A stretch of 64,000 bases of DNA from Blastobasis lacticolella (GCA_905147135.1 LR990053.1:7452501-7516500); one strand, 5' to 3'. Positions 30,901 through 35,936 are shown, counted from the stretch's first letter. The notes: generated from the letters alone by a model not told the origin. Translations and numbers: made by a program.

Positions 30901-31906
30901 CGTACATAACATTAAAGAACCTACCCATGGAAAGGCCTTCAACTCTGTAGCTAGTTAGGTAAATCTGGTTTGGTGCCCTTGGACCTATCTAATTTACGTA
31001 CCGTACGTTATACGTACGTTACGTAAACCGTACGTTTGCGTCTCGCAGCTTTCCAGATCAATATTTATAGCCAAATTAATTAGCCTACACGAGTCCTTTC
31101 TGTAAAATTACTAGTACTTACGCCCATCTATTAAATAAGTAGTAGATAATTTATTCAGTTTCGTGTAACCAACTTTGAGTGAACATTACGACACTCCCAA
31201 AACGGTGTTTAATTATCTATAATTAAAATGAGTTTATAAATTGCCAGTCATCGTTGTAATGTTGCGGTGGTGGAGGCCTCCAAGGGCGTGAACCTTTCAG
31301 GAATGTGTGAACGGCGCAAGTGTGCGCGGGCTTCGGCGGCGGCCCGCGGGCGCGCTGCCGGAAACACATTATCCATTGTAAACGGGGGCGAAGGCCGAGC
31401 CAGCCGCCCTTGGTGGCAAGTGGCTCGTGGCTCGTGCCTCGTCGCCGTCACAACCTAAAACAGGGGCTGCTTATGGCACTACTGACTTCGACAAACTCCG
31501 TTTCGATTGGTTAGCAACGATGACTCAAACGCACTTGCGTGTCGTAAATTGCTACATACAGGTGAACTACAGGTGCTCCATTCCGGCTAAACGTATCATT
31601 AATGATAATATATGTAACATTAATTACCTGCTCCAAATATTTAAACAGTAAAATTACACTCTAATAATAGTTGGTAAATAAAACACAATGAGAAACAGAG
31701 ACTTGTGCCGAATTATTAAAACTAAAACAACAAGCACTTCTGGCTAATTGCCAATTTTGGTCGTCAAAGAAAAGTAGTTTATAAACTCTCTCAAAACTTT
31801 CCGAGTTCAGCCGCTACTAACCTTCGCAACAGACACCCGAGGCATCTGGACCCGGTCCCGAACCCGACTCACCTTGGCCATGTGTTCTCGCCGAGGACTT
31901 TCCCAT
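727..31906 (-). CDS. ATP8B: ATP8B-type P4-ATPase (phospholipid flippase), 5' part, seven coding exons
   Basis: Seen: seven minus-strand exons (31873-31906, 14305-14363, 13370-13582, 9179-9384, 5171-5301, 2089-2288, 727-945) join in frame through GT-AG introns to give 354 codons without a stop. They run through M1/M2, the actuator domain with a DGET loop (split by the 9179/5301 junction) and M3/M4 with PISL in place of the ion-pump PEGL. Known of the family: class-1 P4-ATPases move phosphatidylserine, phosphatidylcholine or related lipids to the cytosolic leaflet, usually with a CDC50 subunit. Missing: the DKTGT phosphorylation site, N-domain and M5-M10, which must lie left of base 727, where a clean donor shows the gene continues. 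Inferred: the exact paralogue (ATP8B versus ATP8A) rests on remembered family character. Intron 1 hosts an errantivirus in antisense. Start choice: ATG at 31904-31906 has a good context; an in-frame ATG 24 nt upstream (31928-31930) is weaker. Confidence 0.93.
902..1432. repeat. Three-unit tandem duplication including the start of exon 7
   Basis: Unit 1 (about 902-1092) contains the true acceptor and first bases of exon 7. Units 2 (about 1093-1273) and 3 (about 1274-1432) repeat CAGGAAGAATACTATCT, the purine-rich stretch next to the acceptor, and a shared tail ending CAGGAATAATGTAGC. The tail resembles a dispersed repeat also seen near 1640. Units 2 and 3 are diverged and shortened, and their partial exon copies are not open. 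Confidence 0.85.
946..2088 (-). other. Intron 6 of the P4-ATPase gene
   Basis: GTGAGT donor at 2088 and CCCCCACAG acceptor at 946. Apart from the tandem duplication and the dispersed repeat listed separately, the rest (about 1740-2087) is AT-rich with no recognised feature. Confidence 0.9.
1535..1740. repeat. Dispersed repeat fragment (CCCGCGGTTTTCACCC type)
   Basis: Contains CCCGCGGTTTTCACCC, then AAAATCGGTACTGCGG and a stretch of CATACAAACATACACAC. Related sequence, inverted, is present at about 62090-62215 (GTGAAAGCCGCGGGG). This is a common non-coding lepidopteran repeat; its class was not determined. Confidence 0.6.
2089..2288 (-). CDS. P4-ATPase exon 6 (end of actuator domain, start of M3)
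   Basis: Two hundred bases after a GTTGCCCACAG acceptor. It encodes [20 protein letters not shown], then [20 protein letters not shown] and [11 protein letters not shown], all strongly conserved among P4-ATPases. It ends in phase 0 at GGG|GTGAGT, in register with the M3 exon. Confidence 0.96.
2695..2865. repeat. GC-rich repeat with GGGGTGGGCAC units
   Basis: CTGGGGTGGGCAC occurs twice about 28 bp apart between CCTGGCCCCTGAGG and a run of C residues. The G/C-rich block stands out from the AT-rich intron and looks like a dispersed repeat fragment. It is not coding. Confidence 0.5.
5038..5114 (+). repeat. LINE 3' end with ATCT tail
   Basis: GTAATTTTGTGTGCAATAAAG followed by repeated ATCT/TTCT units. 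The same 3' end recurs at 50019-50066. An AATAAA signal followed by a short tandem tail is typical of non-LTR retrotransposon termini. Confidence 0.65.
5171..5301 (-). CDS. P4-ATPase exon 5 (actuator domain, second part)
   Basis: Acceptor TTGTTACAG, donor G|GTACGT. It starts in phase 2 and ends in phase 1. It encodes [17 protein letters not shown], then [21 protein letters not shown], completing the DGET motif of the previous exon and continuing the actuator domain. Confidence 0.96.
5982..6130. repeat. Dispersed lepidopteran repeat (CATACATA tail)
   Basis: ACATACATACATAAAG, then GTGGGGTAGGCAGAGACTAT. This combination is a common dispersed repeat in moth and butterfly genomes. Only a fragment is present. 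Confidence 0.55.
7078..7165 (-). repeat. tRNA-derived SINE head
   Basis: Read on the minus strand, the fragment has an A-box-like TGGCCGCGTGG and a B-box GGTTCGAGTCC about 45 bp apart, as in a polymerase III promoter. No acceptor stem closes, so it is not a functional tRNA gene. Confidence 0.55.
8870..9132 (-). repeat. SINE-like repeat, family A, copy 1
   Basis: ATC triplets (GAT tail when read on the minus strand) followed by CACTGCAGAACTTAGGG, GGGAGGTTATTGCC, TTGGCAGGCGGGTTGGAG and a right end CTCTGCCGGACACCAC. Near-identical blocks occur at 34873-35123, 36857-37111, 51348-51605 and 58281-58480, and in reverse at about 38400-38605. Confidence 0.8.
9179..9384 (-). CDS. P4-ATPase exon 4 (actuator domain, first part)
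   Basis: Phase-0 start after TCGTTGCAG, phase-2 end before GTGAGT. It encodes the actuator domain through [15 protein letters not shown], then [18 protein letters not shown]. The last two bases begin the glycine codon completed by the next exon, so the junction sits inside the DGET loop that in P-type ATPases drives dephosphorylation. A GAT-tailed SINE copy ends about 47 bases beyond the donor. Confidence 0.96.
9385..13369 (-). other. Intron 3 of the P4-ATPase gene
   Basis: GTGAGT donor at 13369 and GTTGCAG acceptor at 9385. Contents: the MITE at 13096-13352, a SINE-like GC-rich fragment at about 12848-12965 (beginning ATCATCTTAGCGCTAAT), and otherwise about 3.4 kb of AT-rich sequence in which I see no gene or repeat structure. 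Confidence 0.85.
13096..13352. mobile_element. MITE with 37-bp terminal inverted repeats
   Basis: GTAGAGCTCGTCTA at the left end and TAGACGAGCTCTAC at the right end are the outer parts of a 37-bp inverted repeat that continues through ATGATGCGCCCCACTA and TAGTGGGGCGCGTCAT, with about three mismatches. The element is 257 bp and has no reading frame, so it is a non-autonomous DNA transposon. Its right end lies 17 bases inside intron 3, counted from the donor at 13369. Confidence 0.8.
13370..13582 (-). CDS. P4-ATPase exon 3 (M1 and M2)
   Basis: Seventy-one codons in phase 0. It opens with [19 protein letters not shown], followed by two hydrophobic segments (residues about 25-45 and 48-68 of the exon) that correspond to M1 and M2, and ends KDAYDDF. 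The acceptor is GTTTCCAG and the donor GTGAGT. A MITE begins 17 bases beyond the donor, inside the next intron. Confidence 0.96.
13583..14304 (-). other. Intron 2 of the P4-ATPase gene
   Basis: GTAAG donor at 14304, CGTTTCCAG acceptor at 13583. The sequence is AT-rich and I see no repeat or coding signal. Confidence 0.85.
14305..14363 (-). CDS. P4-ATPase exon 2 (N-terminal conserved block)
   Basis: Fifty-nine bases bounded by a TTTTTGTTCCAG acceptor and a GCG|GTAAG donor. It encodes [18 protein letters not shown], the characteristic cytosolic motif just before M1 in class-1 P4-ATPases. It starts in phase 1 and ends in phase 0, in register with the next exon. Confidence 0.93.
14715..14900 (-). 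repeat. tRNA-headed SINE family B, 3' fragment
   Basis: Shares GGTCCGCCTTGACC, ATGATCCAGG, GTAATTACAGTGGAGC and CATTCAGTCGCCTGAATGTG with the fuller copies at 35991-36335 and 57635-57977. The tRNA-like head is missing, so this is a truncated copy. It is preceded on the left by a run of 15 A residues. Confidence 0.8.
17680..18069. other. GC- and CpG-rich segment next to the errantivirus
   Basis: A block rich in CpG (for example CGGCGCCGCCGAGACGG) inside an AT-rich intron, cut by the retroelement at its right edge. Several overlapping short frames are open on both strands and none is recognisable. It may be a regulatory or alternative-promoter region; this is inference from composition only. 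Confidence 0.3.
18066..18069. repeat. Target-site duplication AGAC, left copy
   Basis: AGAC directly precedes the 5' LTR and is repeated directly after the 3' LTR at 25653-25656, giving a 4-bp duplication of the size expected for Ty3/gypsy integration. Confidence 0.85.
18070..18371 (+). repeat. 5' LTR
   Basis: Begins TGTTACATCCGTACC and ends CGACTGTGACCTTCGTATTT. Contains TATAAAA at 18241-18247 and AATAAA at 18310-18315, giving the usual U3 promoter, R and U5 layout with transcription probably starting near 18270. Compared line by line with 25351-25652, no difference was found over 302 positions. Confidence 0.96.
18241..18247 (+). promoter_or_regulatory. LTR TATA box
   Basis: TATAAAA lies 172 bases into the 5' LTR and 69 bases before the AATAAA signal, a spacing that lets the same LTR start and terminate transcripts. 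The matching box in the 3' LTR is at 25522-25528. Confidence 0.6.
18371..18380 (+). other. Primer binding site, tRNA-Ser type
   Basis: TGGCGCAGTC is complementary to the 3' end of a serine tRNA (…GACTGCGCCA), the primer used by 17.6/297-type errantiviruses. Its first T is also the last base of the 5' LTR. Confidence 0.75.
18546..18557 (+). promoter_or_regulatory. Leader ATG, three-codon uORF and env splice donor
   Basis: This is the first ATG downstream of the presumed start of transcription. In unspliced RNA it opens a three-codon frame closed by TGA. The bases just after the second codon form a consensus donor, with GTGAGT starting at 18554. Splicing there to the acceptor ending at 23586 would keep the ATG in frame with env (phase 2 at both sides). 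The same ATG would thus act as a minimal uORF in genomic RNA and as the env start in spliced RNA. Splicing of env is known in gypsy; the specific sites here are inferred from sequence. Confidence 0.7.
18656..20038 (+). CDS. gag: Errantivirus Gag
   Basis: A 460-codon frame from the ATG at 18656 to TAG at 20036-20038. A second in-frame ATG at 18788 has a better context (GCAATGG) and lies at the start of the conserved-looking domain, so initiation there is possible. A short uORF (18623-18646) sits just upstream. Residues about 50-230 resemble a retrotransposon capsid region ([17 protein letters not shown] near its start). The C-terminal half is rich in Asn, Pro, Phe, Arg and Tyr, with scattered RG and RGF that may bind RNA. 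No CCHC zinc knuckle is present, as is usual for errantivirus Gag. The 3' end overlaps pol in the -1 frame. Role: virion or virus-like-particle structural protein. Confidence 0.93.
   Translation: MCSAKIFHPRRSSTPRLDREFRNRILDSNRFLSDSDSQTDSEIAMADYDSVFKALRLVPDFDGNANVLPRFIKLCDQLVSEFSELEQPSLLVALLNGILNRITGPAARLINISGVPGDWQGIRRALINNFADHRDEVALYNDLSIITQSSSTPQEFYEQCQNLFSTMMTYVSLHETIESTINSKCDLYKKLTLQAFLRGLKEPLGSRIRCMRPETIEKALEFVHEESNILYLQKRSNESVPDRKPNSLINNHPFKPQFGNFAPSRPSDFYMMPGPSRANFNAPQHFPQTTRPNYNHGFQNRGPTRTQQMFAAPLPNQTSRGFNVPQRSFMPPSNNTPRPMSGVSHFTPRNLPSTGMQGHNWATQGNPPASNYFKSRQMNYTECYDPEFQYEAHDYYYDSPDHLYYYEATPDYSHDSDQQLSYPALCPNYPGTPDFPREQDDSVPSASQNFQKAPNPEKLK
19999..20005 (+). other. Probable -1 ribosomal frameshift heptamer
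   Basis: A AAT TTT in the gag frame fits the X XXY YYZ slippery consensus. A -1 slip here enters the pol frame 31 bases before the gag stop and about 105 bases before the protease DTG motif. No downstream pseudoknot was worked out by eye. Confidence 0.75.
20005..23646 (+). CDS. pol: Errantivirus Pol (protease, reverse transcriptase, RNase H, integrase)
   Basis: About 1,213 codons in the -1 frame relative to gag, probably expressed as a Gag-Pol fusion by the slip at 19999-20005. The frame is open from at least 19930 but has no convincing start of its own. Domains in order: aspartic protease with DTG at 20110-20118; reverse transcriptase with YLDD at 21337-21348; RNase H ([15 protein letters not shown] to [11 protein letters not shown]); integrase with an HHCC zinc-binding region (about 22597-22720); and a DD35E core with Asp at 22804, Asp at 22963 and Glu at 23071. 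All catalytic residues looked for are present and no stop interrupts the frame. The second-Asp motif reads TDQG, a small departure from the common TDNG. The 3' end overlaps env and contains the env splice acceptor. Confidence 0.95.
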   Translation, partial: SEGSEPRKAKIEVNLQTQRQLPFIQIADPPLKFLLDTGANQSFISPEAVERYFPHIPLNYEPFEVTNVHATSRNNYSITLPCFRELNENDNINLFIYKFHEYFDGLIGLDLLNKWESSIDLKHKTLRTRRANNPIIMYDSRNCNFYEEIIPANTSKVLKIPINIHDCEAYIPEQRISGCIVRECLTNITKSRGLVEVINDTANDVIFSLDSPLGAEVYNVECSRTSAPATSRAAQVLSRLRTDHLNPEERTNLESLCAQYSDVFYIEGEALTFTNKIKHSIKTTDEIPIYTKSYRYPFIHREEVQSQISKMLEQGIIRPSDSAWSSPIWVVPKKMDASGKVKWRLVVDFRKLNEKTIDDKYPIPNIADVLDKLGNCQYFTTLDLASGFYQVEMDPQDIPKTAFNVEHGHYEFLRMPMGLKNSPSTFQRVMDHVLRGLQNQICLVYLDDIIIFSTSLQEHMNNLQKVFDRLRESNFKIQMDKSEFLKLETAYLGHVITKDGIKPNPDKIVAIQKFPVPKTSTEIKRFLGLLGYYRKFIPNFAKVTKPMTQCLKKGSKIDIHNPEYINCFEHCKKLLTNDPILQYPDFLKEFILTTDASKLAIGAVLSQGPIGSDKPIAYASRTLNTSEINYSTIEKELLAIVFACKYFRPYLFGRKFVVVTDHKPLKWMMSLKEPNSRLTRWRLKLSEYNFTVLYKEGKYNVNADALSRIEINNEETSSLAVNHSEAPLAPGSSTETVHTSEENPILEIPITDEPLNRFSRQICLTVVGDIKKKPVVSKPFESHTRTTIQISESNLENDVINSVKEYVNPKVKTGIIIYPQLAMYQIIPVIQKHFKNSAMHLVLTKVEIENVKDYLRQQEIIKAYHEGKTNHRGINECHLALSKKYYFPKMKDQIAKYINECSICGQAKYDRNPIRQRFCIVPPPTKPFEIVHLDLLTIENEKYLTFIDAFSKYAQAYHLRDATAISVVQSLLKLFSHHGVPITIVTDQGPEFTNQVFMEFVRVHKIQHHKILAHSPNDNGMVERFHATLLEHLRILKLERRGEPAVNLVPYAVLGYNNSIHSFTKCRPIEIIVGHFDPRDPLDIDLSEHLLQQYVQDHRKRMTEVYNILNETSLHQRTQLTENRNKDREPEREYEPDQQVFIRNPKASRQKLAPRFTQDIVLADLPIHIYTKKKRNPVAKSRLKRGPKTSTLLQDTTTIDASTSRDVGAGHIT
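23586..23587 (+). promoter_or_regulatory. Splice acceptor for subgenomic env RNA
   Basis: CCTTGTTACAG ends at 23586, inside the 3' end of pol. The env frame is open from the base after it, while the only upstream stop in that frame (TAG at 23537-23539) would be removed. Pairs with the donor at 18554, giving an inferred intron of 5,033 bases. Confidence 0.65.
23587..25336 (+). CDS. env: Errantivirus envelope protein (baculovirus F-like)
   Basis: An uninterrupted frame of about 580 codons ending TGA at 25334-25336. It has no ATG near its 5' end, so translation is expected only from spliced RNA using the leader ATG at 18546. The first 18 or so residues after the acceptor are Leu-rich and hydrophobic, as in a signal peptide. 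About residue 105 the motif [10 protein letters not shown] marks the cleavage and fusion-peptide region shared by errantivirus Env and baculovirus F proteins. The C-terminal half of the ectodomain has clustered cysteines. A hydrophobic segment (about 25100-25165) is the membrane anchor, followed by a basic cytoplasmic tail of about 54 residues. Role known for the family: membrane fusion and cell entry. Function here is untested; the cleavage site is dibasic but lacks Arg at the fourth position upstream. Confidence 0.92.
25341..25350 (+). other. Polypurine tract
   Basis: CGGGGGGAGG immediately precedes the 3' LTR, five bases after the env stop. This is the expected primer for plus-strand DNA synthesis. 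Confidence 0.8.
25351..25652 (+). repeat. 3' LTR
   Basis: 302 bp, same ends and same sequence as the 5' LTR by eye. Its AATAAA (25591-25596) would end the element's transcripts. It is followed by the AGAC target duplication at 25653-25656. Confidence 0.96.
25653..25656. repeat. Target-site duplication AGAC, right copy
   Basis: Matches 18066-18069 on the other side of the element. Removing the element and one copy restores a continuous host sequence across the junction. Confidence 0.85.
26330..27040. other. Strongly CpG-rich block in intron 1
   Basis: Up to about 85% G+C locally, with many CGCGCC and GCCGCC runs, between AT-rich flanks. Frames are open on both strands because stop codons are rare in such sequence. 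It probably marks an alternative promoter and first exon; see the candidate at 26598-26796. Confidence 0.5.
26598..26796 (-). CDS. Candidate alternative first coding exon of the P4-ATPase gene
   Basis: Within a GC-rich block (26330-27040), the minus-strand frame from the ATG at 26796 reads [13 protein letters not shown], then [11 protein letters not shown], with codon choice (GAG, CTG, GTG, CGC) that looks coding rather than random GC. A GT at 26597-26596 (G|GTCCGT, a weak donor) would end it in phase 1, matching exon 2 at 14363. Alternative N-termini are common in this gene family. Against it: the donor is poor, and GC-rich DNA is open by chance in several frames here. Confidence 0.35.
27680..27965 (-). 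repeat. RTE-type LINE 3' end with GAT tail, decayed
   Basis: Reversed, it encodes frameshifted pieces of the reverse-transcriptase C-terminus (a [14 protein letters not shown] stretch) and ends in GATGATGATGATG. The same region is found at 39485-39670 in plus orientation. The GAT tail matches those of SINE families A and B. Confidence 0.65.
28038..28295 (-). repeat. tRNA-derived SINE family C, full-length copy
   Basis: On the minus strand: A-box region GACGACCTAAGTGG, B-box GGTTCGATTCC inside CCCGGGTTCGATTCCCGG, then a body with AAGCTTTGCTTGGTTTGGG and CAGCGCCATCTAGC (as its complement) and an AT-rich tail. Other copies: 41757-41975 and, lacking the head, 43691-43812. Confidence 0.8.
28823..29099 (+). 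mobile_element. MITE family M, copy 1 (internally deleted)
   Basis: Ends AATGAACAGTTTTCCAATAG and TACTGGAAAACTCCTCATT. Inner subterminal blocks CTAGATGGCGCCCCGAC and GGAGCGCCATCTATTG also mirror each other. Related to the fuller copies at 47461-47867 and 56908-57325 but about 130 bp shorter inside. Confidence 0.85.
29487..29600 (+). repeat. Decayed SINE-like fragment of family A
   Basis: GCAGCAGCGTTGT, then AACACTGCGATCTCCAATCC, then GAGGGCCTATCGG, follow the order seen in the reverse complement of the family A repeat. Heavily diverged. Confidence 0.5.
29686..29919 (+). CDS. Unidentified exon-like reading frame
   Basis: After a plausible acceptor (GTGTCACATACAG) the plus strand is open for 77 codons to TGA. 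It reads [20 protein letters not shown] early and [11 protein letters not shown] later, so PxEDV occurs twice. Codon use looks protein-like. No family is recognised. A possible donor (CTT|GTGAGA) lies near the end. It may be an exon of a nested plus-strand gene or a remnant of a mobile-element protein. Confidence 0.3.
   Translation: MQLSTELANSPAEDVLRIIAAAEQQGPTSGYALPHRQWRSTSPAFSTPPEDVVDFMRITKQYLVRFQLLESTLSERN
30600..30770 (+). pseudogene. Mariner-type transposase remnant
   Basis: One frame reads [20 protein letters not shown] followed by SKQ, the block around the catalytic Asp of mariner transposases. Stops and missing flanks on both sides show it is a dead fragment. Confidence 0.75.
31260..31450. 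other. GC-rich patch just inside intron 1
   Basis: CpG-rich sequence about 420 bp downstream of the P4-ATPase start exon in transcription order. Both strands are open by chance. It may belong to the promoter-proximal regulatory region; no specific motif is claimed. Confidence 0.3.
31873..31906 (-). CDS. P4-ATPase exon 1 (start codon)
   Basis: Eleven codons plus one base, starting at the ATG read from 31906 downwards and ending at a consensus donor (G then GTGAGT). The phase-1 end matches the phase-1 start of the exon at 14363. The ATG context (GAC ATG G) is favourable. A second in-frame ATG at 31930-31928 would add eight residues, and an in-frame stop lies just upstream of it. No homology is visible in so short a stretch, so the assignment rests on position, phase and the perfect donor. 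Confidence 0.62.
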
Positions 31907-32066
31907 GTCGGCCGCACCATCGACACACATATACACTCACACTCGCGCGCGACTCTTAACACTAACACTGTGCGTACTTAACTTATAGGTCGGTATAAAA
32001 GAGGCGTATAAAAAGTTAGACGTTATATTATCGAAGGGCACTTGAGGGTTAAGCTAGGTCTCCTAC

Positions 32067-32124
32067 GGGGCAGGTGGTAGGGCGGCGTGGCGTGGGGCGG
32101 GGGGCCGCGCGGCGCGCTCGGCAT
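32067..32124 (-). CDS. Second candidate alternative first coding exon of the P4-ATPase gene
   Basis: Minus-strand ATG at 32124, Pro/His-rich 19 codons, then C|GTAGGA, a weak donor in phase 1 that would fit exon 2. A good acceptor (GTTTGTTGCAG, ending near 32157) lies upstream, so the segment could instead be an internal or 5' UTR exon. GC-rich compared with its surroundings. Confidence 0.22.
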
Positions 32125-32860
32125 CCTGCGCTCCGGCTCTGGACTTTGCCTTCCTGCAACAAACGGAAACACCACTATTAATATTGACATCAATTAGATA
32201 TACCATCAGATTATACTCCTGGCTTTTGAAGAGCTTTGTCAGAAATTTCATTATGTGTAATTAATAAAATAAAGGTTCGGTTACGGTTAATAATTCGACA
32301 CACAAATACGAGTAATACGTAATTAAGTCAAGACAAGAGAGTGCGGCATTTCAATGAGCGCACCACCGACGTCAATGTAAAACACCAATCCAATCAATAT
32401 GGCGGGTGTCACCTAAGGCCTGTGGAGGGGCTCTCGGCCTAGAAACAGCGCGGCTCTGATGAGACAATTAAACTCGATTGCTTAGAATTGAGATGCGCTG
32501 CTTGATACCGCGGTCACGTTGCTCTCACATGCTCTTGTTAGTGTTATGATTTTACACGGGCGGCGCGCCGGGTGCGGTACTTATCGGTTATTTTGAGTTC
32601 CGTTAGCTATTGCTTGCTACTAAGGATGGCTATCCAGATCCGGCATGTTTTGGCCGCAACCGGATCCGGTGAGAGTTAAAAATTTAGGAAAACAAATATA
32701 TGCTACGACGAGTGTATGTAGAATCTAAGGTACGGTGTTGTAATGTAACACTCGAGATCTATGAAACATGAAAATGTAATCTTCAATTATGATCCTTTAA
32801 TTCATCCCATGAAAGGTGTGAATGAAATTTACTTTTACGCTATAAACGCGTGCGCTGCTA

Positions 32861-32935
32861 TCTGACCTCCGTGACCCTGTTAACTGGGGAACCTGACCAT
32901 GTTCATGTTCATCACGTTGTTTTCCCTCACCGTAA
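32861..32935 (-). repeat. SINE family B fragment
   Basis: CTGACCTCCGTGACCCTGTT, then GGGGAACCTGACCATG and ATCACGTTGTTTTCCCTCAC match the middle of the family B repeat. Confidence 0.65.
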
Positions 32936-34872
32936 CTCACTCAGCGCAGTAAAATGTTCTATTCTCAACTTTCGTTTTGCCTAGCTGTTAATAAATTATT
33001 AGTCAGTGTGCACCTTAGTTACAATCCGGCCGGATAGGCGCCGATTCGCCCCGAAACTAAAAAGGCCGGATTGAAAATGATACCAGCTTGCAATCCCTAC
33101 TTGCTACTATCGCAACAGCCTCTGTGGAAGGTCGCAATTATTTTTCCATCAGATGTTGTTTATCAACTACATCGCAGATGTACCTAAATTGTTTTAGTTC
33201 TTAAATATTAATATAATTTCAGTTTTACCTATCCAATTTTAAGCTTTGATCACAGCTTCAGGTTTTCCCTGGAGAGTACCTATAGCACGGAGTTCTTCAA
33301 GAAAGATGTGAAAAAGTTCGTGTAACGTGTAAAGTCGGCAACACGTGATTGATACCTCTGGTATTGGAAACGTCCATAGGCTACGGTAACTGCTTACCAT
33401 CAGGCAGGTCGCAAGCTTGTTTGGTGGTGTACCTATGTAGGTACACAGCGGATATTCAAAAGGCTATTTGAAATGCAGAATTTCTGCGGCATTACTGGTT
33501 TTCTAGGATGAAATGTAGCGTAAGACACTCTAGTGATACTGGTGATTACTTGTGTTGCTTTTGCTTAAATTCGTTTTAGAACCGGTACAGTGTTTATAAA
33601 TATTTCCTGTACTTGAAAGCAAACTTATACAGTATTAAATTAAAAGAGTAGGCACTGCACAGAGCGAAGACAGGGCTTAAATTAAAGATTTGCAGTAAAC
33701 TGAGTAGGTACTTATCCAAACCATAGTCATAAAATAGATAATCTGTCTTTTATACAAATAGATATGCAAATGCACATAATAATAATGACAATAGATAATG
33801 AGATTGGCTCCGTAAACGGGCAGGTAATCCGTTTTAATATCGCTAATAGACTTTATTAGCATAATACCTTTCATAGGGACAGCTAGATTTAGATAACATG
33901 GCGTAGATCGTGTATCTGTCGTTATCAAATGACTTCAGCTTTATCTCGCAAACAATTAACTGTGTCACTGGATACATTACACGTATTTAGATTCCCAAAT
34001 TATAAATGCAGCTCTTCATTAATGAATCTTGCATTGTAACAAGCGCAGCTGTTTATACAAAATATGTTATTCGATATTAAATTAGTAAACACTTAAACGG
34101 TAAATAAACGTTTAGACTCGTCCGGTTTGCATGTTTGTATATGATTGTAGATACAAATTCACATGTTACACTAAAACTGTTCTGCAATCATAAATTGTTT
34201 ACATCAAACTAACGAAGCGAGCAATAAATAATAGGTGGACGAAAGTAACGTGAGCATAGTTTCGTTCTAAATCAACGCACTTACTCGTACAGTTCCAATG
34301 ATGTGGCAGTGAACTAATTCGTGCACTAATTGTTCCAGAGATATAAGACTCAAATAGCCCATTATGTCATGGAGGCGCCCAATTCGCACATATCGCAGTA
34401 CAAAACAGGCCTTGTGTCGGTGACATCATATCCCTGTAGGACCTTGGCGAATAAGACGTGGCTATGAGTAGACTAGTAGGCAAGTTAGTGGGTTCGGCAC
34501 AATGTTGTTATTTCTATCTCGTTTCGCCCAATCGTCGCTGGCTCTCTTTCTCTTTCCATGCTAGAGCTATACTGAGGAAAGTTGTCACGGTAAAACCAAT
34601 TTCACGCTGCATCGCTTTTGATGCCAGACCAGTTGAAATGGAAAATATAGAAAATACAGTTCGGGCGTTTACGGGCGAATCGAAGTCCGTTCCTGATCCG
34701 GTTCGGTCTTCCTAGTAATTTTATGGACGTTTACCACTGAAACGTATTCGGTTCGACTTCGATACGTGGATTCTCACTACGAGACGTTTTTTTACAGATC
34801 AAAACCGTAGCAGTGTCTGCTATTCAAATTGTATGTACGCTTGCGCACAGCACTCGGTTCGTATTTGGTTTC

Positions 34873-35123
34873 ACATCATCACCACAGCCCGTAACAGTCC
34901 ACTGCAGGACTTAGGGCCTCTCCCACGAAAGGGGAGGTTATTGCCATAATCTCCACGCTTGGCAAGCGGGTTGGAGATTGCAGTGTTACAATATCGAAAT
35001 GCTGCTGCCCATTTTCCAGACTACGGAGACTTTTGATCTGTTGCCTCGAAAACATTAGTCGCCTTGTACGACACCCACGAGCGTAAGGTTGGTGCTATTC
35101 TACTCTGCCGGACACCACACGGC
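34873..35123 (-). repeat. SINE-like repeat, family A, copy 2
   Basis: Same order of blocks as the copy at 8870-9132, from ATCATCACCACAGCCC to GCCGGACACCACACGG. Two extra ACGCCGGAATTTTCAC-type segments follow on the right and may be a separate short repeat. Confidence 0.85.
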
Positions 35124-35885
35124 CTTTTCACATAATTTTCACACCCACGCCGGAATTTTCACTGTTCACACAACACGGCGGTTTCACATAATTAATATAA
35201 ATATCGATGGGTGTCACCAAGACGAGAATGAGGGTGGAGACGGGAGACGCGAAACGAAGACGAAGGACGAAAGATGAAAAAACAATCTCATAGAACGAAG
35301 ATGTAGAGTTCTACGTACTTAATCTCTAATACGAATCGAATTCGGATAAGTGCGTAATCGCTAAGACGTGAATTTTCCGTCCTTGTTTTTCACGTATCGA
35401 ATACTAAAAGAAACTCGGTATTTGTAGAGTAGCAGTATAATAAATTAATAACTATAAACGCAGCTAGCTTTCAACAGAACGACACAGGAACAACAAAACA
35501 AATCAATATGATTGATTGATTGTTTTATTTATTTTCATAAATAGAAATTTACATGTCATGTATTTATTGAAAGAAAGATGTCATAGATTAATCGAATCGA
35601 ACGAATTTGGAATAACAAATACAACCTCCATCAAATACAAACTGAATTCGAGTTAGACCGTAAACGCCCTAATCGCATTGAAAATTATCAAATATTTCAG
35701 TATTTAAGAAACACGCTTTTATGGCTATTTTATGAAAAGGCGGAAACTTTGTATATTCTATGAAATTGTGCAAGAGTCGTTATTGAGATAACTCTTATTT
35801 AACTTGGGTAAATACTTAATAATAAAGCGACGACATCAGTCGAAATACAACTCTTGGTACAGGATAATGGATGACGGAAACGTTG

Positions 35886-35936
35886 TACAACAATGGCACA
35901 TTTTAATAGAATATATTAAATTGTGCCATTGTTGTA
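35886..35936. repeat. Near-perfect 23-bp hairpin
   Basis: TACAACAATGGCACA starts the left arm and TGTGCCATTGTTGTA ends the right arm; the arms pair over 23 bases with one mismatch around a 5-base loop (GAATA). Confidence 0.75.

Larger units (their letters stand above)
14364..31872 (-). other. Intron 1 of the P4-ATPase gene (hosts the errantivirus)
   Basis: Runs from the GTGAGT donor at 31872 to the TTGTTCCAG acceptor at 14364. 14900-17650 is AT-rich with no recognised feature beyond a short repeat fragment ending GGGGCGGGTCGCTAGT near 16700. 17680-18069 is GC-rich. The errantivirus occupies 18070-25652. Then come AT-rich sequence, a very GC-rich block at 26330-27040, LINE, SINE and MITE copies (27.7-29.6 kb), an exon-like frame at 29686-29919, a mariner remnant near 30.6 kb and a GC-rich patch at 31260-31450. 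Confidence 0.75.
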
